This document shows, in pieces, positions 7,926 through 15,944 of a stretch of DNA of 33,363 bases. Source of the DNA: DATAFF01 sp036257595 (GTDB lineage: Bacteria > Pseudomonadota > Alphaproteobacteria > Rhizobiales > Aestuariivirgaceae); NCBI GenBank assembly GCA_036257595.1, contig DATAFF010000140.1, forward strand, positions 1 through 33,363, in the 5' to 3' direction. The notes under the pieces were generated by a model. It was not told the origin of the DNA and searched no databases. It saw only the letters and a program-made list of their open reading frames with translations. Position 1 is the stretch's first letter; every line of letters begins with the position of its first letter. Both the position numbers and the translations under genes were made by a program.

Positions 7926-8594
7926 CGGTCGCGGCGGCGGCGGCGGAATCGGCGCGGCTGCGAGCGCATTGCTCGCCAGCTGCCCCGTCTTGTCGCCGAT
8001 CGACCCGGTATGTTCGGCAAAGATCTCGGCGAGCCTTGCCTTGCTGATCCACGGCCAGTGCCGCACATTCCCAGAATCGATATGAACGAAGCCGCCCTTG
8101 CGACCCGGATAGTAGCCGACGCCGCCGGCCTGCCGCACCAAGGCGCTGTTGCGCAGCCGCTCGAGCGGCACATCGGGGAATTCGAGGTCGATGGCGCGGC
8201 CGAGAATGTGCTGGCTGCGCGTGGCCACATGCCGGCCAATCCGCTTCAGCAGCGCGTTGGTCTCGGCCGACCGGAAGCCGCAGATGATCCTGATCGGCGC
8301 CTTGGAGCCGAGCTCCTGATGAAGCTCCCACATAAGGTCGATGGTCTCGCCCGACATGCTGATCAGGCCGTTGGTGCGCCAGTCCCGCAGGAAATAGTCG
8401 AGCTGGGCCATGGCGGAGGGGATGTATTGCCCATCGCGCTTGTAGGTGATCGTCAGGGAATCACCGGTATGGACGTGATACAGCTGAAGGCTGCGCAGCT
8501 CGGCCGCGGCAGCGATCTGACAGCCGGTGATGCCGATGAGCGCGATCGCAGCCCAGATGCCCGCTACGGCACGATGTCGCCAGGCCCCGTTCAT
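7902..8594 (-). CDS. DUF882 / YcbK-like M15-family peptidase protein
   Basis: A 230-residue exported protein. The N-terminus is hydrophobic and contains ITGC (22-25), which fits a lipobox. The peptidase M15-like domain (about 35-185) carries ICGFRSAETNALL (104-116), SQHILGRAIDLEF with H129 and D136, and GGFVHIDSGNVRHW with H171; these are the zinc-ligand motifs of D,D-carboxypeptidase-like enzymes. A role in peptidoglycan metabolism is inferred from the family. The end is a polyproline stretch (PIPPPPPRPKP) then SRSFP and stop, probably an artefact of a frameshift because a convincing tail continues in another frame to 7796. It is divergent from the hydroxyacid dehydrogenase gene. Confidence 0.85.
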   Translation of the reverse strand: MNGAWRHRAVAGIWAAIALIGITGCQIAAAAELRSLQLYHVHTGDSLTITYKRDGQYIPSAMAQLDYFLRDWRTNGLISMSGETIDLMWELHQELGSKAPIRIICGFRSAETNALLKRIGRHVATRSQHILGRAIDLEFPDVPLERLRNSALVRQAGGVGYYPGRKGGFVHIDSGNVRHWPWISKARLAEIFAEHTGSIGDKTGQLASNALAAAPIPPPPPRPKPSRSFP

Positions 8595-8604
8595 CCCCGC
8601 AACC

Positions 8605-8614
8605 GAATCGATTC
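8605..8614. promoter_or_regulatory. 10-bp palindrome in divergent intergenic region
   Basis: GAATCGATTC is a perfect palindrome in the gap between the divergent DUF882 and hydroxyacid dehydrogenase genes. It could be an operator, but a 10-bp palindrome can occur by chance. Confidence 0.2.
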
Positions 8615-8707
8615 CCCTGCTGGAATCGTAGAGTCTGGACAGCCAATTCTCGTAGACGGAAATTGAAAGGAAGATGACGTGTCCACAGAAATCGAGAAGG
8701 AATGGTC

Positions 8708-9679
8708 ATGACGACGGCCTCTGCCACCCTCCCGCTGCTCGTCATGGTGCGGACGACTCCGCAGGACCACGCCTTGCGGCGCCTCGAGAAGCTTTTTCAT
8801 GTCGTCTGCATCGATCGCCCCGATCCGGCTCTGATCGATGAGACCATTCGCGCGACCGTGCGTGGCGTTGCCTCCTTCGCCGGCTTCAACGCGACTTTGA
8901 TCGACGGCCTGCCGAAACTCGAGATCATCGCGCTGTTCGGGGTCGGCTATGACATGGTCAGCGCCGCTTACGCCGGAACGCGCCACGTGATGGTGACCAA
9001 CACGCCGGACGTTTTGACCGAGGAGGTTGCCGACACCGCGGTCGGCCTCCTCATCAACACCATTCGCGAGCTGCCTCGTGCCGAGACCTGGCTCAGGACC
9101 GGGCGCTGGGCCCGCGACGGAGTATACCGCTTAAGCCCGTTGACCCTGCGCGACCGCAGCATCGGTATCCATGGCCTCGGCCGCATCGGCTTGGCCATTG
9201 CGCGCCGGCTCGAAGCCTTCGGCCTGCCGGTGGCCTATCACAACCGCCGGCCGGTGCCGGGCGTCGGCTACCGCTACTACCCGACCCTGTTGGAGCTTGC
9301 TGCAGCGGTGGACACCCTGATCTCGGTGGTGCCTGGCGGGCCGGCGACCGAGAAGGTGGTCAACGCCGCGGTGCTGGCCGCACTTGGCACGAACGGCGTC
9401 TTCGTCAATATCGGCCGCGGCAACACAGTCGACGAGCCGGCGCTTGCCGAAGCATTGTCGAACGGCACCATTGCGGCCGCCGGCCTCGATGTCTACGCCG
9501 ATGAGCCCAACGTGCCGCAGGCGCTGCTCGATGCGCCGAACGCGACGTTGCTCCCGCATGTTGGCTCGGCATCGGCAGCGACCCGTCGCGCCATGGCGGA
9601 TCTGGTGGTCGACAATCTCGCGGCATGGTTCGCGACCGGCCGTCCCCTCACGCCGGTGCCGGAGACCAGCGCGCAGTGA
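8708..9679 (+). CDS. D-isomer-specific 2-hydroxyacid dehydrogenase
   Basis: A 323-residue NAD(P)-dependent dehydrogenase of the glyoxylate/hydroxypyruvate reductase type. The nucleotide-binding fold is marked by GIHGLGRIGLAIARRLEAFG. The catalytic Arg is in VNIGRGNTVDEPAL, the Glu in DVYADEPNVP and the His in LLPHVGSASAATR. FGVGYD near residue 80 is typical of the substrate-side domain. An in-frame ATG at 8702 directly abuts the AGAAGGA ribosome-binding site; the ATG at 8708 has normal spacing and is preferred. The gene ends 2 bp from the end of the convergent DUF6282 gene. Substrate is likely a small 2-keto or 2-hydroxy acid. Confidence 0.9.
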   Translation: MTTASATLPLLVMVRTTPQDHALRRLEKLFHVVCIDRPDPALIDETIRATVRGVASFAGFNATLIDGLPKLEIIALFGVGYDMVSAAYAGTRHVMVTNTPDVLTEEVADTAVGLLINTIRELPRAETWLRTGRWARDGVYRLSPLTLRDRSIGIHGLGRIGLAIARRLEAFGLPVAYHNRRPVPGVGYRYYPTLLELAAAVDTLISVVPGGPATEKVVNAAVLAALGTNGVFVNIGRGNTVDEPALAEALSNGTIAAAGLDVYADEPNVPQALLDAPNATLLPHVGSASAATRRAMADLVVDNLAAWFATGRPLTPVPETSAQ

Positions 9680-9681
9680 AG

Positions 9682-10644
9682 CTAGATCCCGAGGGCCCGC
9701 CGCCCGTTGCTCGTGAACATTGCGATGAAGTCGGCGCGCGACACCGTTCTGTCGAGCAGGCCGGCGAGCGCCGCGGCATAGCGCAACGTCCCTTCGGGAA
9801 AGGGATCGCTCGACACCTGCCCGAAATCGGTCGACAGCAGCACCTGCTCCGGCCCGGTCACCCGGATCGATTCGGCGTAAGACTCGAGCGGCACCCCGTC
9901 CTGGGTGTGGATGGCGAAGCAATGCTCGATGAACACCTCCGGACGGCGGCTCAGCGCCTTCAGATCGGAGTCCGACAGCAGGATCGAGGGATAATGCGGA
10001 TGCGTCAGGATCACCCGCTTGATGCCGAGCTCGAGCGCCATCGGCACCAGCTTCTTGACCTCCTCGGCATGCAGATGGCCGGTCGCGAGAATGCAATTGT
10101 TCCTTGCAATCGTCTCGAGCGTCGGCACCAGCTCGGGAGCCGGGCGCCCATCGTCGTCGAACACGATCACCGGCTCGTCGGGCATGGCCACCGGCACTGC
10201 CGCCTGATCGTCTTGACCGTGGCTGCAGCACCCCGACCAGCGCGGGTCGAATCCGAAGCCATGGACGTTGATATGCGAGCGGGCATGCACCGTCGGCATC
10301 CAGACGACGATCGGCGAGGGATCTGGTTCTTGGCTGCTCACTTGCGCGCGGTTGCCGGACCTTGCGCTCTCCACCGCCTGCGGATTGAGACCGCCGACAT
10401 AGCGGTTGAGCACCACGCCGCCGAAGAAGCAGGCATTGAACTGGGCGCGCGCCAGCGCTGCCAGCGGCGTTGTCGGATAAGTATGATTCTTCAACACCAG
10501 CGTCGCCCCGAAGGGCGCCGCGACGTCGGCCAGCATCTTGACGTCGTAGCGCCGCACGATCAGCTCGGGGCCGACATGATAATGGGTGTCGACCACCCCC
10601 GCTTCACGCAGCGCCTGTGGCAGTGTCGAGGTCTCGTCAATCAT
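9682..10644 (-). CDS. DUF6282 family amidohydrolase-like metallohydrolase
   Basis: A 320-residue protein with a metal-dependent hydrolase (amidohydrolase/PHP-like) pattern: H21 and H23 in DTHYHVGPE, K52 and H54 in LKNHTYPT, H190 and H192 in ATGHLHAEE, H215 and H217 in THPHYPS, and D273 in LSTDFGQ. These fit the HxH...K...H...H...D order of amidohydrolase-superfamily TIM barrels. I recognise the DUF6282 family, which has no assigned reaction. It lies 18 bp downstream of ureohydrolase 1 on the same strand and is probably cotranscribed with it, suggesting it hydrolyses an amide or cyclic intermediate of the same pathway. Product class is solid; substrate is unknown. Confidence 0.8.
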   Translation of the reverse strand: MIDETSTLPQALREAGVVDTHYHVGPELIVRRYDVKMLADVAAPFGATLVLKNHTYPTTPLAALARAQFNACFFGGVVLNRYVGGLNPQAVESARSGNRAQVSSQEPDPSPIVVWMPTVHARSHINVHGFGFDPRWSGCCSHGQDDQAAVPVAMPDEPVIVFDDDGRPAPELVPTLETIARNNCILATGHLHAEEVKKLVPMALELGIKRVILTHPHYPSILLSDSDLKALSRRPEVFIEHCFAIHTQDGVPLESYAESIRVTGPEQVLLSTDFGQVSSDPFPEGTLRYAAALAGLLDRTVSRADFIAMFTSNGRRALGI

Positions 10645-10662
10645 GGGTGGTGTCCCGATCGT

Positions 10663-11619
10663 TCACTTGGCGAAATAACCAGCGCGGACCGCATTGCCGA
10701 TCAGGTTGACGATGAGCCGTCCGGCGGTGATCGCCGTGATGCGGTTCACATCGCGGGACGGCGTGATCTCGACAATGTCCATGCCCACCACGCGGCCCTT
10801 CTGCACCAGGCCGCGGATCAGTGTCCGCATCTGGCCATAGGTGACGCCGCCGGGAGCAGGGCCCGCGACGGCCGGCATGATCGTCGGGTCCATGCCGTCG
10901 GCATCGATGGTGAGATAGTACCGGCGGTTGTCCGGAATGCGGGCGAGAACGGCATTCATCCCGACATCCTGAAGCTCGCTGTCGCTGATCAGCACCGCGC
11001 CGAAGGCGCGTGCCGCTTCGACCTCCTCCTCGCGCGCACTGCCGGCCGCCCTGAGCCCGATCTGAAAGATCCGGTCGAAGTGAGCCATCTCCGAAGCGCG
11101 CCGGATCGGGCTCGACAGGCCTTCGCGAACGCCATTGATTTCGTCCCGCCAGTCGATATGCGCATCGATCTGGATGAGGGTGATCGGCCCATGTTCCTCG
11201 AAGGCCCGGAACACCGGTATCGGCGTGCCATGATCGCCGCCGAGCACGATCGGCAGCGCTCCTGCCGCCAGGATCTTCCGGATCGCCGTTTCCGCACGCC
11301 CGCCATGCACTGACGGATCGTGGCGGTCGCCGATGATGTCGCCGCAATCAACCACCCTGGTGCTCGTGCCGCCGAGCAATGTTCCGCCGAGATCGAAATC
11401 GTAGCGATCGAGACCGCGCAGCGCCCGCTCGCAGCTGCGGCGTATATGCGTCGGGGCATTGGTCTGGTCGTTGGAGATCTCGTCGATCGTGTAGGCCGCG
11501 CCATAGGGAATGCCGATAATGGCGACATCGGCCTCGAGCCGGTCGAGATCGAGGCAGATCGGGAAATCGTGGAAGGATTGAAATTCGCGTCGGGGAGCGG
11601 CTGTCAGTCGCTGTTCCAT
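10663..11619 (-). CDS. Arginase/agmatinase family ureohydrolase 1
   Basis: A 318-residue ureohydrolase. The binuclear Mn ligands are present: H130 in LGGDHGTP, D152, H154 and D156 in IDAHIDW, and D239 and D241 in TIDADGMDP. After the last Asp motif it reads AVAGPAPGG, where classical agmatinases have GTGTPE, so its substrate probably differs from that of ureohydrolase 2 at 15945. Family members hydrolyse a guanidino or formimino group, releasing urea or formamide. I prefer the ATG at 11619 (GGAG ten bases upstream); an ATG at 11655 would add 12 residues, lacks a site and falls in the likely operator. It precedes DUF6282 and is divergent from the ABC transporter genes. Confidence 0.88.
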   Translation of the reverse strand: MEQRLTAAPRREFQSFHDFPICLDLDRLEADVAIIGIPYGAAYTIDEISNDQTNAPTHIRRSCERALRGLDRYDFDLGGTLLGGTSTRVVDCGDIIGDRHDPSVHGGRAETAIRKILAAGALPIVLGGDHGTPIPVFRAFEEHGPITLIQIDAHIDWRDEINGVREGLSSPIRRASEMAHFDRIFQIGLRAAGSAREEEVEAARAFGAVLISDSELQDVGMNAVLARIPDNRRYYLTIDADGMDPTIMPAVAGPAPGGVTYGQMRTLIRGLVQKGRVVGMDIVEITPSRDVNRITAITAGRLIVNLIGNAVRAGYFAK

Positions 11620-11652
11620 GGCCGAGCAACTCCATCTTGGCAAGCCTTTGCG

Positions 11653-11677
11653 CATTGAATAGGCTTTTCGGTCAATG
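11653..11677. promoter_or_regulatory. Inverted repeat in divergent promoter (candidate operator)
   Basis: CATTGA (11653-11658) and TCAATG (11672-11677) are perfect complements with a 13-bp spacer, about two helical turns between half-site centres. It lies in the 88-bp gap between ureohydrolase 1 (minus) and the ABC binding-protein gene (plus), well placed to control both. No cognate regulator is encoded next to it. Confidence 0.4.
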
Positions 11678-11707
11678 AGACAATAAACTCAGTGGGAGGA
11701 GGATGTC

Positions 11708-12739
11708 ATGACGACCCGCAACCGGAGGATCACGCTTTCCCTGTGTCTGATGGCCGCGGCCATCCTCGGCATTTTCGGCAACGGTACGGCGAACGCCGCC
11801 GTCGGCGAGAAAGACAAGGTTACCTGCATGTATCCGGTCTGGGTCGGCTTCGGCCCGGTTCACCTCGCCAACGAGCTCGGCTATTTCAAGGACGAGGGGC
11901 TGACGGTCACCGAGATCCTCGATGACGACATGCCGAACGGTGTTGCCGCGATGGAGCGTGGCGATATCGACTGCTACCTGCGCACTGTCGGCGAGTTCCA
12001 GGGCCTTGGCCGTCGCAAGACCACCCAGGGGATCATCATCGGCACCATCGACGTGTCGACCGGCGGCGATGGCTGGGCCGCCGACCAGTCGATCAAATCC
12101 GTGTGCGATCTGAAGGGCAAGACGATCGCGGTCGAGCCCAACCTGCCGGCCCGCCTCATCATGCAGATGGCCCTCAAGAAGCAGTGCAACCTTTCCATCA
12201 AGGACGCCAAGCTGTCCGACATCGCCGCGGCTGAAGCCATCGGCGTCTTTGCCGACCCGAATGTGGCAGCCGTCGGCACCTATGAACCGGTGCTGAGCCA
12301 GGTCGTCGCCAACCACAAGGAGCGCGGCGCGCACATCGTGGCATCCTCCAAGGACTACAACGACCTCATTCTCGACGGCATAATCGCCCATACCGGCGAG
12401 CTGCGCTCCAACCCCGAGAAATATGTCAAGTTCCTGCGTGCGATCTATCGCGCCATCGACTACTTCAACAACAGCCAGGACAAGGCCATCCCGATTATCG
12501 CCAAGCACTTCTCGATCACGCCCGAAGACTTCAAGGCAACGCTCCCGAACTTCCGTTACACCCCCTTCGACCAATCCAAGGAGCTGATGGGCGCCAAGGG
12601 CCAGGAGGGCCGGATTCATGAGGTCTTCCGCGAGGCGATGGACCTCAATCTCGAATTCGGCTCGTCCGACGTGAAGCTCAACCCCGAGGACCATCTCGAC
12701 AACACTCTCATCAATCAGGTCCAGAAGAACTGGCAATAA
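11708..12739 (+). CDS. NMT1/SsuA-type ABC transporter substrate-binding protein
   Basis: A 343-residue periplasmic binding protein with a Sec signal peptide (cleavage near residue 30, after TANA). The mature part begins with the NMT1/THI5-like pattern YPVWVGFGPVHLANELGYFKDEGL, followed by a segment around GVAAMERGDIDCYL that lines the ligand site in the taurine/sulfonate/nitrate group. It starts at ATG after a very strong GGGAGGAGG site. First gene of a run with permease, ATPase, two SDRs and ureohydrolase 2. The family takes nitrate, sulfonates, pyrimidine precursors and guanidinium-related compounds; given the flanking ureohydrolases a guanidino or other nitrogenous ligand is inferred. Confidence 0.88.
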   Translation: MTTRNRRITLSLCLMAAAILGIFGNGTANAAVGEKDKVTCMYPVWVGFGPVHLANELGYFKDEGLTVTEILDDDMPNGVAAMERGDIDCYLRTVGEFQGLGRRKTTQGIIIGTIDVSTGGDGWAADQSIKSVCDLKGKTIAVEPNLPARLIMQMALKKQCNLSIKDAKLSDIAAAEAIGVFADPNVAAVGTYEPVLSQVVANHKERGAHIVASSKDYNDLILDGIIAHTGELRSNPEKYVKFLRAIYRAIDYFNNSQDKAIPIIAKHFSITPEDFKATLPNFRYTPFDQSKELMGAKGQEGRIHEVFREAMDLNLEFGSSDVKLNPEDHLDNTLINQVQKNWQ

Positions 12740-12762
12740 GCGCCCAATCTTCACCGACGGCG

Positions 12763-13566
12763 ATGCAGCGGCAGCCTGGCAGCTGGCGGGAGCTGTTTGC
12801 GTTTCGCGGGGCAGTGCGGCCGCGGCTCGAGATCGCCATCGGCATCGCCGCCTTCGTCTTCGTCATCGTGGCATGGGACATCATCACCCGGCTTGGCCTC
12901 ATCAAACCGCAGTTCCTGCCTTCGCCCGGCGCGGTGGTGAACGCCCTCTCCACCATGCTGACGACCACCGACTACATCCAGGACATCGCCATCAGCATCG
13001 GGCGCGTCTGGGCGGCATTCCTCGCCTCTGTCGTGGTGGCCGTCCCGATCGGCATCCTGATGAGCTGCTATCGCGGCGTTGGCGCCTTTGCCGTGCCGCT
13101 CATCGATTTCGTCCGGTACCTGCCGGTGCCGGCTCTCGTCCCGCTGACCCTGATCTGGCTCGGCATCGGCGAGAGCTCCAAGATCGCGCTGCTGTGGATC
13201 GGCACCTTCTTTCAGCTCGTCCTGCTGATTGCCGACGATGCGCGGCGCGTGCCGATCGAGTTCATCGAGACCGGCCGCACCCTTGGCGCCCGCCAGTTCC
13301 CCCTGATCAGGGACGTTCTGTTTCCCGCCATGCTGCCCAACATGGTGGACAGCCTGCGCATCACCTTGGGCTGGTGCTGGACCTATCTGATCGTCGCCGA
13401 GATCGTCGCGGCGAGTTCCGGCATCGGCTATGAGCTCTGGACGGCGCGGCGCTACGGCAAGACGCCGGAAGTCTTTGCCGGCATCCTGACGATCGGCATC
13501 ATCGGGCTGGTTTCCGACCAGATCATCCGGGCGCTGCATCGCCGCTGGTTCCGCTATCTGATCTGA
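12763..13566 (+). CDS. ABC transporter permease (SsuC/TauC-like)
   Basis: A 267-residue inner-membrane permease of the binding-protein-dependent transport family. Hydrophobic segments occur near residues 24-42, 70-98, 105-128, 132-156, 197-218 and 238-258. The cytoplasmic EAA-type loop is around FIETGRTLGARQFPLIRDVLFPAMLPNM, with the ATPase-contacting Gly in place. It follows the binding-protein gene by 23 bp and precedes the ATPase by 7 bp, giving the standard three-component importer order. Ribosome-binding site is weak, suggesting coupling to upstream translation. Confidence 0.9.
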   Translation: MQRQPGSWRELFAFRGAVRPRLEIAIGIAAFVFVIVAWDIITRLGLIKPQFLPSPGAVVNALSTMLTTTDYIQDIAISIGRVWAAFLASVVVAVPIGILMSCYRGVGAFAVPLIDFVRYLPVPALVPLTLIWLGIGESSKIALLWIGTFFQLVLLIADDARRVPIEFIETGRTLGARQFPLIRDVLFPAMLPNMVDSLRITLGWCWTYLIVAEIVAASSGIGYELWTARRYGKTPEVFAGILTIGIIGLVSDQIIRALHRRWFRYLI

Positions 13567-13573
13567 TGCTGCC

Positions 13574-14395
13574 ATGGCCGACCGCACTGATTTCATCGAG
13601 TTCCGGACACTGACCAAGATCTTCGAGCAGGAGAACGGGCGCGATGTGCCGGTGATCGATCCGCTTGACCTTTCCATCGGCGAAGGCGAGTTCGTCGTCT
13701 TCGTCGGACCTTCCGGCTGCGGCAAGACCACCGTCATGCGGATGGTCGGCGGTCTCGAGACGCCGACCACCGGCGATGTTCTTCTCAAAGGCAAGCCTGT
13801 CACCGGGCCAAGCCGCGAAAAGGGCATGGTGTTTCAGTCCTACTCGTCCTTTCCATGGCTCACCGTCCTCAGCAACATTCGTTTCGGCCTGCGCTATCGC
13901 CGCGACGTCCCGGAGGCCGAGAAGGACCGCATTGCCCGGCACTATCTCGAGATCGTCGGCCTCGCCCCGTTCAGCGATTTCTACATCAACCGCATCTCCG
14001 GCGGCATGCGCCAGCGGGTGGCGATTGCCCGCACGCTCGCCGCCGACCCGCTCGTGCTGCTGATGGACGAGCCCTTCGGAGCGCTCGACGCCTTGACCCG
14101 TGAGCGGTTGCAGCTCCAGCTGCTCGGGCTCAGGAAGGTCGAGCGCAAGACCGTCATCTTCACCACCCACGATGTTGACGAGGCGGTTTTTCTGGCCGAC
14201 CGCATCATCGTCTTCTCGGCCCGCCCTGCCAGGGTCTTGAAGGATATCGAGGTGCGGGCCGAGTTGCCGCGGGATCGCACCTTGGAGGTGATGGAGCTCC
14301 CGGCCTTTCGCCGGCTGCGCCGGGAGGTCCTGGCGCTCATCCGCAATGAGGAACTGAGAATTGAGACGAGAGAGCAGGAGACATTGAGTGAGTGA
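13574..14395 (+). CDS. ABC transporter ATP-binding protein (SsuB/TauB-like)
   Basis: A 273-residue ATPase with Walker A GPSGCGKT (45-52), Q-loop VFQSYSSFPW (87-96), signature ISGGMRQR (141-148), Walker B VLLMDEP (161-167), D-loop ALDA and switch H199 in TTHD. It resembles the nitrate/sulfonate/taurine importer group and completes the transporter with the two upstream genes. Its last 8 bases overlap the GTG start of the first SDR gene, so transport and metabolism genes appear to be one operon. Confidence 0.92.
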   Translation: MADRTDFIEFRTLTKIFEQENGRDVPVIDPLDLSIGEGEFVVFVGPSGCGKTTVMRMVGGLETPTTGDVLLKGKPVTGPSREKGMVFQSYSSFPWLTVLSNIRFGLRYRRDVPEAEKDRIARHYLEIVGLAPFSDFYINRISGGMRQRVAIARTLAADPLVLLMDEPFGALDALTRERLQLQLLGLRKVERKTVIFTTHDVDEAVFLADRIIVFSARPARVLKDIEVRAELPRDRTLEVMELPAFRRLRREVLALIRNEELRIETREQETLSE

Positions 14396-15179
14396 GCTTG
14401 ATCCGGGCACGTTCGATTTCCGCGGACGCCGGGTGCTGGTGACCGGCGCCAGCCACGGTATCGGATTTGCAGTTGCCTTGGCCTTTGCCCGATGCGGTGC
14501 GACGCTTGCGATCCTGTCGGGCACTGCCGACATTCTCGCCGCTGCCGAACGCATCCGCGACCTGACGGGTGCCGATGTCACAGGTCAGGTCTGCGACATT
14601 GCCGACCGCAAGGCAGTGCGGTCCGCCGTCGGAAGTCTCGGGCGCATCGATGTGCTGGTCAACAATGCCGGACTCGAGCTGATGACGCCGATGACCGAGG
14701 CGGGGAGCGTCGTTGAGGAAACCTTTGCCCGGATCATCGACATCAATGTCGTCGGCACCTATTACGTCACCCGCGAGGCGCTGCCGCTCATGACAGCGGG
14801 ATCGAGCATCGTGATCACCTCCTCGGTCTGGGGCAAGTCGGCAGCGGCCGAGTTTGCCGCCTATGTCGCTTCGAAGCACGCCAATATCGGCTTCATGCGC
14901 GTGCTCGCCAAGGAGCTCGGACCGCGCGGCATCCGGGTCAATGCAGTTTGCCCGGGCTGGGTCAAGACCCGGGCGGCGATGCGCTCGCTGAAGGCGGTTT
15001 CGGCCAAGGCCGATATGAGCGAGGATGACATGCTGGCTGAGATCCTGGGTGCCCAGGCGCTGCCTGGCTTGATGGAGCCGGACGATGTCGTTGATCTCTA
15101 TCTCTTTCTCGCGTCGGATCATGCGCGCAACATGACCGGGCAAGCCATCAATATCGACCGCGGCGAGCTGATGATATGA
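14388..15179 (+). CDS. Short-chain dehydrogenase/reductase 1
   Basis: A 263-residue classical SDR: nucleotide-binding TGASHGIG (19-26), NNAG (92-95), active-site Ser in ITSSVWG (about 145), and Y159/K163 in YVASK. The C-terminal part (AVCPGWVKTRAAM, then GQAINIDRGELMI) is typical of NAD(P)-dependent oxidoreductases acting on hydroxy or keto groups. It starts with GTG inside the end of the ABC ATPase gene, and its stop overlaps the next SDR start as ATGA. This tight packing suggests the two SDRs act together on the transported compound or its product. Substrate unknown. Confidence 0.88.
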   Translation: MSELDPGTFDFRGRRVLVTGASHGIGFAVALAFARCGATLAILSGTADILAAAERIRDLTGADVTGQVCDIADRKAVRSAVGSLGRIDVLVNNAGLELMTPMTEAGSVVEETFARIIDINVVGTYYVTREALPLMTAGSSIVITSSVWGKSAAAEFAAYVASKHANIGFMRVLAKELGPRGIRVNAVCPGWVKTRAAMRSLKAVSAKADMSEDDMLAEILGAQALPGLMEPDDVVDLYLFLASDHARNMTGQAINIDRGELMI

Positions 15180-15928
15180 CCACCGACCTTGCAGGAAAAT
15201 CGGCGATCGTCACCGGTGCGGCAAGCGGCATCGGTCGCGCCATCGCCATCGCGCTCGCGCGGGAGGGTTGCGCTCTTTTTCTGATCGACCGGGCACCGCC
15301 GGAGAGGACCGCCGCGGTCGCCGAGGCCATTGTCGCCCGTGGCGGCAATGCAGTCGCCGCCCAGGCCGACATTGCCGATGAGGCGCAAGTCTTGTCGGCC
15401 ATCGCCGAAGCGTCCGGCCGCTTCGCCACGCTCGACATTCTCGTCAACAATGCCGGCATCCTGATCGAGAAGCCGCTGCTCGACACCACCGCAGCCGATT
15501 TCGATGCGGTGCTTGGCGTCAATCTCAGAGGAGCTTTTCTTGTCGGTCGCGAGACTTTGCGTCACATGGTCAGGCAACGCTCCGGCCGCATCATCAACGT
15601 CGCATCGGAGCTGGCCTATCTTGGTCGCGCCAACACCTCGGTTTATTGCGCATCCAAAGGCGGGATCATCTCCATGACCCGTTCCTGGGCCCGCGAATTT
15701 GCCCCCGACATCCTTGTCAATGCCATCGCTCCCGGCCCCACCGACACCGCCATGCTGGAGGCTCACTCCACCGCGCCGGAGACGCTGGAAAGGGAAACCG
15801 ACATTCCGCTCCGCCGCATTGCGCAGCCGGCGGAAATCGCCAGCGCCGCGGTGTTTCTTGCAGGACCAGGAGCCACCTTCATCACCGGGCAATGCATCAG
15901 CCCGAATGGCGGCGCGGTGATGTTCTGA
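15176..15928 (+). CDS. Short-chain dehydrogenase/reductase 2
   Basis: A 250-residue classical SDR with TGAASGIG (13-20), NNAG (91-94), S144 in INVASELAYLG, and Y157/K161 in YCASKGG. The C-terminal FITGQCISPNGGAVMF matches 3-oxoacyl-ACP-reductase-like SDRs used in many catabolic pathways. It begins in a 4-bp ATGA overlap with SDR 1 and is followed 16 bp later by ureohydrolase 2. The two SDRs are clearly different sequences, not a tandem duplicate. Confidence 0.9.
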   Translation: MTTDLAGKSAIVTGAASGIGRAIAIALAREGCALFLIDRAPPERTAAVAEAIVARGGNAVAAQADIADEAQVLSAIAEASGRFATLDILVNNAGILIEKPLLDTTAADFDAVLGVNLRGAFLVGRETLRHMVRQRSGRIINVASELAYLGRANTSVYCASKGGIISMTRSWAREFAPDILVNAIAPGPTDTAMLEAHSTAPETLERETDIPLRRIAQPAEIASAAVFLAGPGATFITGQCISPNGGAVMF

Positions 15929-15944
15929 GCATCGGAGGTCGACC

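Noticed and set aside
9625..11313. A 562-codon plus-strand open frame over DUF6282 and ureohydrolase 1
   Set aside because: It is antisense to two genes with complete metal-ligand motifs and has the composition of a shadow frame.
11620..11707. Guanidine riboswitch in the leader of the transporter operon
   Set aside because: The gap is only 88 bp and I could not see the conserved guanidine-I core. The inverted repeat there is too simple to be a riboswitch.
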